Notes: generated from the letters alone by a model not told the origin. 64,000 bases of DNA from Adenanthera pavonina (GCA_026686845.1 JAIVEN010000004.1:20430827-20494826); one strand, 5' to 3'; numbered from the stretch's first letter, positions 36,943 to 49,150 are shown. A program made the numbers and translations.

Positions 36943-39309
36943 TGTAACATCCTGCATTTTTACACCTCCAGAAATAACCAAATACAACAAAATCCAACTA
37001 AACACAACCCAGACATCTCGAAACAACTTCCTAATATTCCAAAATAGTGGAAACGAACCTATAAATGCCAAAAACTGGGCTGGGGCCGCGGCCGCTACAG
37101 TACCACCGCGGCTCTGCCCTGCTCTATTTCTCCCTCGCCTCTAGCATCACTGTCGTCGTGGCCTGGACACTGGAACCGTGGTGTCCCCTGCTGATATTCC
37201 ATATCAACAACTTCTACAATTCAGGGTGAGATTCCAACGCGAATAACTTTATGCTCCAACCTCCGATTGACTTGATTCCAACTCCTACAAGTCAATCTAG
37301 TCTCAATCTATCCATAGACACTACTTTCACATCAATCCAACTCCGTATGGAGATTTTGGACTCTTAACACTGTTTTGGCCACTTGTGGACAAAAACTTAT
37401 CATTAACAACCTCCAATTGTCACCCAAGACAACTGGTCACTCAAAAACCATTTATACAGGTCCAAAACTCTCAAAACGACATATCTAAAGGGGTTTCACC
37501 TCAAAGAAACCATTCCTCTGAGTTTTGACCCCCTTGATTTCCAACATGACAAGACGGGCTACAGGCCCTAAAACACAATCATTAACCCCAAACCACACTA
37601 GGCTCACAAATACCACCGTATTGACTTCCCAACCATCAACACTCTCAAAACATCACAAATAACACCTTCCATATACACAATCAATAATGCCTCTATCCAT
37701 ACATCACAACATACATTTACAACCATTCTTACAAAATCATACGCTTAAAACAAAACCTTCTATCCTACTTAGCACATAATACATTATCCAAAAACAAACA
37801 GTACATAGACTATTCCCATGTACACAGCTACTCTCTGGGCTTCTCAGGACTAGTGCCAGGACTTTCACCTGAAAAGGTTAGTCATGGGAGAGGGTAGGGT
37901 GAGATAATGTCTCAGTAACCGGGACAACCACACACATAAATATATATATATCCTTATACATAACTCATATAACACATGAATGTAATAGAAAATGCATGGT
38001 ATGAATGTCGTCCTCTCAGGGACTCCCATCCTTATCCTCCCTAACATATACAATCCATCCTTGTCCTCCCTAACATATACGGTCCACCCTTATCCTCCCT
38101 AACACATATAATCCACCCTTATCCTCCCTAACACATATACATATACACATATCCCATCCTTATCCTCCCTAACAAATACATACTTTATCATACATTATAT
38201 ATATATCAACATATCATCACCACTCCGTCCACCATATACACAGTCTCACAATATCCTGTGGTGATGCTAATGTATCATCATATAATTATCATCATGTCAG
38301 AACATCATGTATGCTCCATTTCATATCATATCATTGTCAACATCATATATATCATCATCAAAATCGTCATCATCATCACCTAACCATACACAAACAACGA
38401 TATATATAGAAAACAATACACATAACACATCAATATCGTGATATGAAAAAGACATGCATATATATATACTCAACTATACAATATCACATAAACAATCACC
38501 CGGTTACCTCAGGTTGTCAATACCACACTCACACAAGTTCCACACGCTTTCTTGAACACCAACACGCTTGAGCCCTACTCGGCTAGCCCAACAACCTTCA
38601 CAATAACACAATTCTTTCATTAACACAACATACCATTTATCTAAACATTACAATTCGACCACTTTAGGCCTAACCCAAGGTTCCAGCACCCCTTTCATGC
38701 ATCAATAAGCTCTTGGGGAGCATTTACACACCAAACAATACCATATAACTCGGATTCCCAAGAGCCCTAACCGGAATCAACCTAGGGTTAAGCTCAAATC
38801 ATACATAAAACCTTCCAAACTCGCATCCAATCCACAACAACACTAAAACACACACTATTAACCTCTTGTAACTATTTCAATCAGTGGATTTCATCATAAA
38901 CCGGAAACCTAACCTCAAAACTGAAAACCCCACATTTCCACTAAAGAAAAATAAAGAGGGAGGAGTAGAGAACACTTACCAACTTAAATCCAAGCTCCCT
39001 CGGTCTGAAAATCACTCCTGGACGCCGGAAATGTTGAACCCTCATCGCTCTCTCCAATTTCCTTTCGTTCTGAATGTCCGAAATGATCTGGCTTTAAACA
39101 AAAATCTCGACTCTCGCCCCGGCCTCAGATATCTCGCTGCGGTGCCACCATAAATTTACCGGACAACATTACTGGAAGGCACCTCGCCACAGCAGCTCTA
39201 CTTCTCGCTGCGGCGTGGAGCCCTTTCTGATTTCTCTTGAACCTATCTCCGTCCTGCTTCCTCCGGTCCTGAACACAAAACCAATAAAGATATCATGAGG
39301 TGCGTTACA
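36943..39309 (-). repeat. 5' LTR of the Tekay-type element (right)
   Basis: 2367 bp, TGTAACATCCTGCA to GAGGTGCGTTACA. Parallel to the left LTR with many transitions and a few indels. It holds a GC-rich block at 37076-37160 with a GCGGCCGC word. Confidence 0.9.
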
Positions 39310-41125
39310 AGCTCTGCTAGGGTTTGAGATTTCCGGCATTTTGGAGTGATTTTGGACCTTGGAAGCTTGGATTCACGTTGGTAGGTGATCTCTACTCCTC
39401 CTTCTCCATTTTCTTCGGTTGAACTTGGGGTTTTTTGGTTTTGTGCTGGGATTTTAGGGTTGGGACGAAATCCACCAATTGAAATGGAGTTAGAGGAGTA
39501 TGTTTTGGTGTTCTTGATGCTTGGGTACAAGTTTTGAAGGGTTTATGTATGATTTAAGCTTAACCCTAGGTTGTTCTTGGTTAGGGATCTTGGGAATCCG
39601 AAGTGTATGGGATTGTTTGGTGTTTGAATAGTCACTAAGAGCTTATTAATGCATGAATATAGGGTTGGAACCTTGGGTTATGCTAAATTGGTTAAATTGT
39701 GGAAATTGGATATTTGGTATATGTTGTTAATTGAGGAATTGTGATATTGTGAAAGTTATTTGGTTAGCCGAGGTATGACTCTAGAAGTTCATGGAATCCA
39801 CGTGTGTATTATTGACACCTAAGGTAACCGGGTGTTTGTTTGTATTATATTGTTTGTATGGTATGATAGTACATATATTTGTGTATATATGTATGTTTTA
39901 ACCGAGAGGGGTTCAAGCATGTTGGTTATCTTTGGCTAGGTGCACTAATGGGAGGTGAGCTTGGTGATATCTTGGAATCAGTCTTCATCAACTGTTGGAA
40001 GGGAATTACCTATACGAAATGTCCTGTTACGACGATAGCCTGTGGTTCTAGCTGTGTGCGAGGGAGACATGTACTCCATTAATTTGACATTGCATTCATG
40101 AGTTGTGTGAGATATATCTATATATGTATTTGTGTGTGGATGTCTAGGTTACTAAGACATTATCTCATACCCTTCTCCCATGAACTAACCTTTCAGGTGA
40201 CAGTTCTGGCACTAGTCCGAAGAAGACGCAAGAGTAGCTACGTACGTGGGAATCGTCTATCTAGTGTGTGTATTTTTTGATATGTATCTTGTGCCAAGTA
40301 GGATAGAATGTTTTGGTAATGGATGTATGACATGGATAAGGATTTCATGAATGGGTAGATGGTTATGTATGTGAAATTGTGTTGTATGTGATATGTATGT
40401 TGTATTGTGGTGTTTGCATGGTCTTGGATGTTAGGAAGTTAGTATTGTGGTGTTTGTAAGTCCATAGTGGATTTGGGCCTTGTTGGTGTGTTTTAGAGCT
40501 TGTAGGCCATTTTGTCAAGTTGGGGTTAAAGGGGGTCAAATCTCAGAGGAATGGTTTTTTTGAGGTGAAACCTCTTTGGACAAGTTGCTTTGAGGGTTTT
40601 GGACCTATATAAATAGTCTCTGAGTAACCATTTGCTTTTGGTGGCATTTGGAGGTTGTTAGTGGTGAGTTTTGATCAATAAGTGGTCAAAACGGTATCAG
40701 GGGTCTAGAATCTCCATACAGAGTTGGATTGAGGTGAAGTTGGTGTCATGGATAGATTGGGACTAGATTGACTCATAGGAGTTGTAATCAAGTCAATCAG
40801 AGATCCGAGCATAAAGTTATGCACGTCGAAAGTTTACCCCGGCATTGAGCTTTTGCTGGTGTGGAAACTAGCATGGGGCACCTCGGCTCCAATGTCTAGG
40901 CTGCGGCTCCAGTGAAGGCAGTAGCGATGAAGAAACAAGAAAAGCCCAGAGCCGCAGTGGTACTGTAGTGGTCGCGGCCCCAGCCAACTTTCTGGCATTT
41001 TGTGTTGTTTTTCCATTATCCAGTGGTTTTGCAAGGTTCTGTTGAGATATTTGGCTTGTGTTTGGTTGGTTTTTGAAGATTTTGGTCAACTCTGAAGGTG
41101 ATTGGAGGTAGGTTGCTACAAATTA

Positions 41126-41430
41126 AGTCAAAAGCTTTTAAATTAAAGTAACCGAGATGAGGGAAAAAGATTAACTATGATTAATTTTTTTGCATATCTC
41201 TCCTAAATTGCCTTAGTTAGCCATTTGGTCGTCTCTTCTAGTCCCAAAACATGCTTGGTCTAGCAGCTTAAGAGAGAGAAAAACACAAAGAAACAAGGGG
41301 AAATAAGGAAGGCAATAGGCAAATCTTGGTTCTCAAGTTACCAAGGTAAACTTTTATGGCTATATTCTTGTGTTCTCTTGTGTTTGGAAGGCTTTCCATG
41401 GTTTATTTTCTCCTCTTTCTCTACTGAAAA
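41126..41430 (+). repeat. LTR-B(+) fragment, right piece
   Basis: Continues the LTR-B(+) interrupted at 29482. It aligns in reverse with 22330-22520, including the complement of the TAGCTAATCATGG and CTTCTTCCTCCCTT parts. It is truncated before the normal LTR end. Confidence 0.5.
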
Positions 41431-41675
41431 TTTCACCTAGAGAGAATCTTAAGTGGTGGCTTAAGGACTGGATGTAGGTCAAATGAATTGGACTAAACCA
41501 GGATAAATCTCTGAGTCATTGATTCTCTTATCTTACATTTATACTCATTTTCATTGTACTCTGTTTTTTTTTTTTTGCAAACTTTTGCTTTCACTGGGAA
41601 CTTATGTTTTTGCAGAAAAATCTTAAACTTCCCAATTCACCCCCTCTTGGCAAGCCAAGAATCCTAATTGAAAGT
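41431..41675 (+). repeat. SIRE LTR end fragment
   Basis: GGACTGGATGTAGGTCAAAT, a poly-T run and CCCAATTCACCCCCTCTTGG match the last part of the SIRE LTR at 6345-6557. The clean TTACA end is missing, so this is a decayed or truncated piece. Confidence 0.6.
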
Positions 41676-43610
41676 TCAAAAAAAGATTTTAAATTGGTTA
41701 CTAAACTTTAGGATAATAAGGTTAGATGCGTTTCTCCTTGATTTGGAGATGAATTTTATATTCAAGTGAAAATATTAAATTTGAATGTAAGATTATTGTA
41801 ATTAGTTACTTATGAATAATTAGTATTATCTCAAATTTATTGGGATTTTAATTTTGAAAAAAGTGATAAAACGTTATTTGTAATGACCCAAGAAATTCAT
41901 AGAAACAAATTCTTTATTAGTAAGGTATAAATAAATAAATTTAAATTCAACAATAATTATTGGCTGGAATATAAAGAAGTGACTTGGTCCCTCCTTTTAT
42001 CATGAAATATAATTAGTAGAGAATCCATCAAATATGGAGTCAAGGATTAGTGGAAACATTATTTAATTGTTTCCATTGTAGAGTTTGAAATTTGGAATTA
42101 AAAAAAAAAGTAAAGTAGAAAAGAAGAAGAAGAAGAAACTTACTCATCCTTATTATTTTTCAAATTACTTGAATACCCTTCCTTTCCCTACTTGTTACTA
42201 ATGGGCTTTTAGTCATTCTCTACTACACTCCTTCCCTTCTTGATAATTGAAGCTCATCTTCTCTGAAGGAGGCAGAAAAGAAATTTCTGGATGTGCCCTA
42301 GCGAACTAAACTCCATGCTTGTTCAAGTTGGTTTTTGGCGTGGTGTAGTCCAATTCATTGCCGACTTTCTTTCTTTATTGTTGTACCTTTTGCCTTGCTG
42401 CTGTATCTTCATCAAATCCTCCTCCTTCTCCATTGTTGGTGTGTTTTGTCAAAGTAATTTGGGTTAGAGTAAGCTAGCATCTCTTCCCTTGTGTTTCTTC
42501 CCTTTTCTTAACTTCACCCAAATTAAAATTTGCAGCTTTCCTTGTTCTTGTGGGATAGCTATTTAGTGCTGAACCTTCTTCCTCATTTTCAAGTGCAAAC
42601 AGGGGAGTGAGTTACTGTTGAGGTTGGCCAGAACCTAAAGCATCTGTCACTCTTTCTCACTTGGTAATTTTAATCTTTGATCCTTGTCTAATGAGACCAT
42701 GTTTAGTCAATGTATATAGCTTCTCTTTTTCTTTAAGCTTGGACGAGTGAGAATTTGGGAATAATATTTGATTTATGAAATAGATGCTTTGGAAGCTTTG
42801 TTGAGTTGAATGATGTTGGAATTGCTCAGTAATGATATATATATGTGCATATGTTATGCGTGTGTGTGGTTTTAGAGAAGGGGATTAGAAAATAATAATA
42901 AATATTTATGTTTTCCATAGTAATTGCATTAGTGTCATTTTAACGTTTGATGAATTGCTTCCAAGAGGATGATATTATGATTGTGTATAGTAGCTAGTCT
43001 TGATGGTTGAAATCTTGGTTAGTATCTAATATATGATAGTATACAAGAATTAGAAAGTACTCTTTAAGATAGTAGAAAATATTAGCTGCTTATTAAATTC
43101 CTAACAAAATTGTTAAAGTTGCTGGATACAAGTACATAGTGTGTATAGATGATTTAACTATAATATTTTCTTTTTCAAGCATTAGGATGTGCTAGAGAGA
43201 GGAATTTTATTTAGGAAAGGTCATTTGAGACTTAATCATGGGACTACTAATTACTAGGAAAGTATATGCTGTTTCTTTTTTGTAATTTCATAATTAATGT
43301 GACTAATATTTTGCCAACTTGTTTACATATTGATGCATTACTTTTTTTTTTATTTGAAAAGTTTTGATACTTCAAAGAACCATTATCAAGTGTTTTAAAC
43401 AAATTGAGATTTTATTTATCTATCTTACTTTTCACTCAATTTATATAAAGGTACATGTATGGAATCATTGTGAGAAATTTTAAGTATTGATTGTTGGCTT
43501 TTAAAGGATTCCTTCGTTGGATTTCTTGATTCCATACATGATTGAAAATGTTTTTAAGGGACTTCATATAGAACACTAGATGCTAATAGCAGTTCTGTTA
43601 GCCCTTGGCA

Positions 43611-43800
43611 CACCTTGGTTTACTTCATGATCACCATAGATTTACGTGAGTCTTTATACTCACGATGGATTTTATGTGAGTTTGGTTCTCATGATGGTTT
43701 TTGTGAGTCTTCATACTCATAATGGATTTACATGGTTTATGAGTCACAATAGATTGGTGACTTACCCACATGGGTTGTGTGCCCACAATAAAAATCATGT
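43611..43800. repeat. Degenerate tandem repeat in LTR-C
   Basis: About five diverged copies of a roughly 33-bp unit resembling GTGAGTCTTCATACTCATRA followed by TGGATTT. Confidence 0.65.
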
Positions 43801-44261
43801 TCTATTAAAAGTCCCAATAAAGGGATAATTGAATTGAAGGAAGAAAGTATTTCAATAAGTTAAAAAAAATTATTTAAATTTATAATTTTATTGTATATGT
43901 GCATTTGACAATGATTAAGACATTGTGAATTATTCATGCTTGATATTGTTTTCTTACCTATTTGTTAGTGTCATAGCAGCAATGAATGTTTATGTATATA
44001 TATATATGATAATGGCATTATACATTTATTCTTTCCACGTATAGGCCTCTAAACTTAAAGTAATGAAATTTTATTTGACTACATTATGATAGTAATAGTT
44101 ATGATTAGTTTTTTTTCTAAATGTTGTATTGATTGAAGAATATAATTAAATATTACTTTTTAATTAAATTAATTGTTTTTTTTAGATAGTAGATCTGGCC
44201 TGGTACCTCCTCCAGAATCATAGAAAGGACTTAGCTATTACTTGGAGACCATGTAGGTTTG

Positions 44262-46564
44262 TGTAATATCCTACCTCCACTATAACCAAAATCTCACGAA
44301 ATACAACCAAACACAACCCAAACCGCTTAAAATAACATCTCACATCCTCAAACCAGTGGAAACGAACCCCAAATTACCAAACTTTGTGCTGGGGCCGCGG
44401 CTGCTACAAGACCGCCGCGGCTTCGACTTGCTCTGTTTCTCCCTCACTACTGCCATCACTGGCGCCGCGGTGCCCCCTTGCTGATATCCCATATCAGCAC
44501 TTTGACGTTTTGGGGCAAACTTCCGACAGGCATAGCTTTATGCTCCGATCTCCGATTGACTTGATTCCAACTCCTACAAGTCAATCTAGTCCCAAACTAA
44601 CCACATACACCATTTTCACCTCAATCCAACTCCGTATGGAGATTCTGGACCCTGACACCGTTTGGCCACTTATTGGCCACAAACTCACCACTAACCAACC
44701 TCAATTGTCACCAAAGACAACTGGTCACTCAGAGACCATTCATACAAGTACAAACTCTCCAAACCAACATATCCAAGGAGGTTGTACCTCAAAGGAATCA
44801 CTCCTCTGAATTCTGCCCCCTTTGAACCCCAACATGACAATACAGGCTATAGGCCCTAAAACACCACCATCAGGCCCAAACCACTTTGGGCTTACAAATA
44901 CTACCAAACCAATTTCCAAAAGCATAACGCTCTCAAAACACCAGCATAATACATTCCACATATACATAATCAAGCATACATTCATCCATAACAATCTTGT
45001 CCATCTAATACATTCAATACACAACTTTCTACCCTACTTGGCACATAATACATTATCCAAAAATACAAACACTACATAGACTTCCCACGTACACAGCTAT
45101 TCTCTTGGCTTCTCCGGACTAGTACCATAATCGTCACCTGAAAGGGGTTAGTCATAGGAGAGGGTGGGGTGAGACAATGTCTCAGTAACCGGGATCAACA
45201 ACACATAAAGATATATATATACAAACATGAATCATATAACATATGAATGCAATGTAAAATGCATGGTATGCATATCGTCCTCTTAGGGACTTCCATCCTT
45301 ATCCTCCCTAACACACGTATACAAATAACCCATCCTTATCCTCCCTAACACACATATACATATAACCCATCCTTATCCTCCCTAACACATACAATCCACC
45401 CTTATCCTCCCTAACATATACAATATCACATACTCCAACCTTATTCTCCCTAACAATTTCATTTATCATCATATATCATACGTTATCACATCATCACCAC
45501 TTCATCCGTCATACATCTCAATGTAACAATAACATGTGGTGATGATAATGTATCATCATAATCATATCACATCAATGTCCTCATCACATATCTCATCACA
45601 ATACTCATAAACATCATCTACTATACACATACCACAATATATAATAACCACATGCAAACATATCACTATCGTGCTGTGAAAGAGACATGCATATATATAT
45701 ATACAACTATACATACTATCGTATAAAACCACATAAACAAACACCCGGTTACCTCAGGTTGTCAATACCACGCTCAGGCAAGTTCCACACGCTTTCTTGA
45801 ACACCAACACGCTTGAGCCCCACACGGTTAACCAAATAACCTTCATAATACATAATTCTCCCATTAACACAACATATCCATAATCACAATATCCCAATTT
45901 AACCACTTTAGGCCTAACCCAAGGTTCCAACACCCCAATCATATATCAATAAACTCCCAGGGATCGTTTAAACACTACTCAAATTCGGATTCCCAAGAGC
46001 CCTAACTGAAAACAACCTAGGGTTAAGCTCAAATCGCACATAAACCCTTCCAAACACACATCCAACCAATAAGAATACCAAACATACTCCATTAACCTCA
46101 AATCATCCATTTCAATCGGTGGATTTCACCGCAAATCGGAAATCCAACCTTAACACCGAAAATCACAAACTTCAACCGAAGAAAATGGAGAGGGAGGAGT
46201 AGAGAACACGTACCAACTTGAATCCAAGCTCTTGAGGTCCGAAAATCACTCCTAGAAGCCGGGAATCCCGAACCCTAGCACTGCTCCTCGCGGTCTCCCT
46301 CTATTTCCTCCGTTTTTTTCTTTTCCGTTCGACTGAACTGATCCGGATTTAAACAAATTTCCTGACTCTCACCGTGGCTGCAGCATACCTCGCCGCGGCT
46401 CCACCAACTAATCTGGAACAATGCCACTGGAAGGTCTCTCACTGTGGCGGATCTGCTCCTCGCCGTGGCGCGGAGCCCTTTCTGGTTCCTCTTGAACCAT
46501 ATCCGTCCTACATCCTCTGTCCTGAACACAAAACCAATAAAGATATCGTGAGGGGTGTTACACT
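44262..46564 (-). repeat. LTR-A(-) solo LTR
   Basis: Starts TGTAATATCCTACCTCC and ends GAGGGGTGTTACA. Flanks are GTTTG (44257-44261) and CTTTG (46565-46569), four of five matching. 2303 bp, collinear with the LTRs at 29767 and 36943, with the GC-rich block (44390-44475) and the minisatellite (45291-45451). Confidence 0.85.
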
Positions 46565-46729
46565 TTGCATGGAAGAAATTATTTTGTTATTTGTAGATTA
46601 GTTGTCATAAATTTGTATGTAACTCCACATGACTCATAGTAGGATCCTCCATCCTTTTTGGTTGAATTTTGTACCTAGCATTAGAGCGGGGTTCTCAATC
46701 TTTATGATATATATGCTTTTTGTATTGCT

Positions 46730-46788
46730 GTTGTAGAAATGTCGGGAGGTTCAACATTCTGGGAGAACTCTGCCGGAATTTCTACAAC
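46730..46788. other. Hairpin-forming inverted repeat in LTR-C
   Basis: GTTGTAGAAAT (46730-46740) and ATTTCTACAAC (46778-46788) are exact inverted copies of 11 bp around a 37-bp loop. Further partial pairing (CGG against CCG) lies inside. Confidence 0.75.
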
Positions 46789-47025
46789 GCTCGTAGTGTA
46801 TATATATGTACACAAAATATATTAAATTATTTAAGTTAATAGTTATGTAATTTCATGTTATGATTGGTGATGCTAAGCATGTTAAAATTTACTTTTAAAG
46901 ATAAAGCTTACGAACTGAGGTGTAGTGTACTCCGTATTGGTTACACATTTGGTGGAGCGTGACATTATCTTAATATCAAATTGGTTTAGTTGAAATGATA
47001 TTCACCCCATTTAGCTTGAGCGGTT

Positions 47026-47033
47026 TATAAATA
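47026..47033 (+). promoter_or_regulatory. TATA box of unit 1
   Basis: TATAAATA in the context GGTTTATAAATAAGATGG, shared by all four units. Confidence 0.55.
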
Positions 47034-48630
47034 AGATGGTGGGGTACTCTAGCCTCTAATCGAGAGTAGCTTATTACTGTTAGGAATAAAGTGTGCTTAC
47101 ACCATGTCTCAAGTATATATATAACTATTGTAACTTATCTTTATGTTTTTCAGTCTTACTATTTTTTTTATTTTAGAATAAAAAATATTTAAATTTTCTA
47201 AAAATGATTTAAAAGTTTATATCTTTTAGTGACATAATATTAGTTAATAGATGCTATATATATTTATTAAAACTTAAAAAAATAAAAGTGAGCTTTTATT
47301 ATTTTTATCAAGAAATAAAAATGAGCTCAGTTTAACGTGTCAATGTCCGATATTGGACAATTTTAAAAAAAATTTTGTAAATTATTTTATTCATAATCTA
47401 TCCTATTATTAGGATACATATATAATTTAAAATATATCTAACAATCCAAAAAAAATTTATTATTTTTTTTCAAATAAGCTTAATCTATTATCTGATTCCA
47501 ACAACAACTAGAGAGAAAAACAGTTGCTCACAAGAAAAGAAAAAAGAGAAAAATTGTTACATCGTATAAAGATGTTATAGCTCCTGAGTCGATATTTTTG
47601 GTCAACAATAGAAGTGATTTACGAGTTCACTAGAGACATCATATGGAATTTTTTATACACAAAAAATTGATGGAATTTTAAATCTTCAATAAAGTATCAT
47701 ATATCCAAATATTTGATTAACCGTTAACATTGGAAAGGATTTGATTTCAGATTGTTTAAAAATCCAAATCAATTCCATCCATTCAACCCAGCTAATTAAA
47801 TCCAAACTAATCCAGTTAAAATCAACAAAGTTGAATTATTAAAATTTAATTTGATTGATTTCGATTATTTACGTCGTGTGCATTCAATTAAAATTGAATT
47901 GAATTCATCTACTATATCTTTTGGGCACTTACAATCCACATAGCAATAATATTTTTTTAATAATATTTTAATATTCTATTATTAAGTTTATCATAATAAT
48001 CAAGAACAAACATTATAAGGAATATTCCTTTAAATATTATAATTTAGATTAAATCATAAATTATAATGAAATATTAAACAAATATTTTTTAATGTAAAAT
48101 ACAATTAACTAAATTATATTGAAATATTAAATAACAAAAATAAAACGAAAACGAAATGCGTCTAAAATATATCATTTAATCTTGAAATGCTTTAAATATA
48201 CATGTACATATATGCATACATGTGTGTGTGTGTATATATGCACCACCTAACAAAAAGCAATATATATATACATGAATTTGGATATACATATATATATACA
48301 CACATATATATGAAACAAGGGGATCTAGCAAAATATTTTCGTTGCATTTTTATAAAAATTAAAAACTTAAAAGTTAACGAAAAATCATAAAGTAAGGAAA
48401 AACTAAATGAAGTTCAGAAAAAAGTTTAAGTATATTATTAAACTTTAAGATGATTGAAGTTAGATGTGTTTCTCTCAGATTTAGGAATTAATCTTAAATT
48501 CAAATCAAAAATTAAATTTGAATTTAAAATAATTGTAATTAGTTACTTCCGGGATTTTAACGCTGAAAAAGTGACAAAATCCTATCTCAATATCAAATTA
48601 GTTTATTCACTTGATTTTGTTTGAGAGGTT

Positions 48631-48638
48631 TATAAATA
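48631..48638 (+). promoter_or_regulatory. TATA box of unit 2
   Basis: TATAAATA within GAGAGGTTTATAAATAAGAG. A transcription start is expected near 48660. GTAAG at 48731 and TTTTTTAG ending at 48774 or TTTTTTAG ending at 48813 could bound a leader intron. Confidence 0.6.
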
Positions 48639-48835
48639 AGAGGGTAGAGTCCTCCAGATCCACATACAGACTAACTTAATGTGAAGAAGAAGAAATTGTG
48701 GTTACTCTCAAACTACTAGCTAGGACAGTCGTAAGTTTTCTCACCTTTGCTATTTAGTTTCCTATGTTTTTTAGTTTGACTATTCTGACTCATGTCATCC
48801 TTATGTTTTTTAGTCTTTCTATTCTAATCCAACTC

Positions 48836-49150
48836 ATGTCAATGGAGATGGATGGGCAAGAATGGGATCAACTTGAAGAGGAAAGGAAAATTGAAGAATT
48901 AGTTATGGGTGAAAAGCTAAAGATAAGAGAGGAAGAGCTAATGGAAAACTAAAAATGATGGAAGAAGAGCTAAAAAAACATCAAGAACTAATTATGGAGG
49001 AAAAGCTAAAGATGGAGGAAGTGCTAAAGAGGGAAGAAGAGCAAAAGATGACTCAGAAAGGACTAAAGAAAAAGCCAAAGAGAGCGAAAGCATCAAAGGA
49101 AAAACTAAAAACGAGGGAGAAAAAGCGAAATGAAGAAGAAGAGTTTAATC
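48836..49150 (+). pseudogene. Coiled-coil protein gene, copy 2: frameshifted and cut by CACTA
   Basis: I do not recognise a known family. The start is set at ATG 48836 (MSMEMDGQEWDQLEEE), just after the intron-like stretch. The frame is almost only Glu, Lys, Leu, Met and Ile in heptad- and 11-residue-like spacing, so a coiled coil. It stops at 48950. In the parallel position the other copies have five A where this copy has four (48945-48948), a one-base loss, and the other frame then runs on from 48955 to the transposon at 49151. The C-terminal part, which ends in a hydrophobic segment in copy 4, has been separated by the CACTA insertion; matching 3' sequence resumes at 51887. Lys-rich KKPKRAKASKEKLK near 49066 resembles the linker of copy 4. 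Confidence 0.6.

Larger units (their letters stand above)
29767..39309 (-). mobile_element. Complete Tekay/Del-type chromovirus, TSD AGCTC
   Basis: Two LTRs (29767-32106 and 36943-39309) flank a 4.8-kb internal region read on the minus strand in the order gag, protease, RT, RNase H, integrase, chromodomain. Both ends are TG..CA and the flanking five bases are AGCTC on each side (29762-29766, 39310-39314). Long LTRs, an initiator-Met primer site, and a C-terminal chromodomain preceded by VFHVSQLNKY fit the Tekay/Del clade. All coding regions carry stops or frameshifts, so the element is dead. The two LTRs differ at roughly 20 places in the first 240 bp by eye, mostly transitions, so the insertion is old. 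Confidence 0.9.
29483..41120 (+). repeat. LTR-A(+) solo LTR with TSD AATTA, split by a complete element
   Basis: Starts TGTAACACCCCTTATGAC and ends GGTAGGTTGCTACA. The five bases before (29478-29482) and after (41121-41125) are both AATTA. Its own pieces are 29483-29766 and 39315-41120, about 2.09 kb together. No internal element region accompanies it, so it is a solo LTR. The surrounding sequence is LTR-B(+). Confidence 0.88.
41879..46964 (+). repeat. LTR-C solo LTR, split by an LTR-A
   Basis: Starts TGTAATGACCCAAGAAATTC and ends GGTGGAGCGTGACA. Flanks are TTATT (41874-41878) and TTATC (46965-46969); the other tandem units read TTATCTTAATATCA or TTATTTTAATATCA here, so the insertion is clean. 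Pieces are 41879-44261 and 46570-46964, about 2.78 kb. No coding is seen, so a solo LTR, probably of a gypsy element, of a family not otherwise present. Orientation is taken from the termini only. Confidence 0.65.
41676..48040 (+). repeat. Tandem unit 1, coding part lost
   Basis: Pieces are 41676-41878 and 46970 to about 48040, split by LTR-C. It has the shared promoter block (ACTAAACTTTAGGATAAT onward), a TATA box at 47026, and the intron-like stretch CTTATGTTTTTCAGTC near 47135. It then jumps to the 3' block (ATCTTTTAGTGACATAATAT at 47222) without the coiled-coil frame. The later blocks (47470-47900) match 52610-53360 of unit 2. Confidence 0.6.

Noticed and set aside
19072..41125. AATTA next to both 19077 and 29483/41120 as a sign that these are one LTR
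   Set aside because: The 29483-41120 LTR already has a matching pair on its own, and its surroundings (LTR-B(+)) differ from those at 19077 (LTR-B(-)). The shared AATTA is likely chance in AT-rich DNA.
44384..44809. 141-residue plus-strand frame
   Set aside because: Lies in LTR-A(-) and antisense to the LTR; the same region in other LTR-A copies is not conserved as a frame.
41879..46964. LTR-C as a host gene with intron
   Set aside because: TG..CA ends, near-perfect TSD and a clean rejoining of the tandem unit show it is an insertion; it has no sustained frame.
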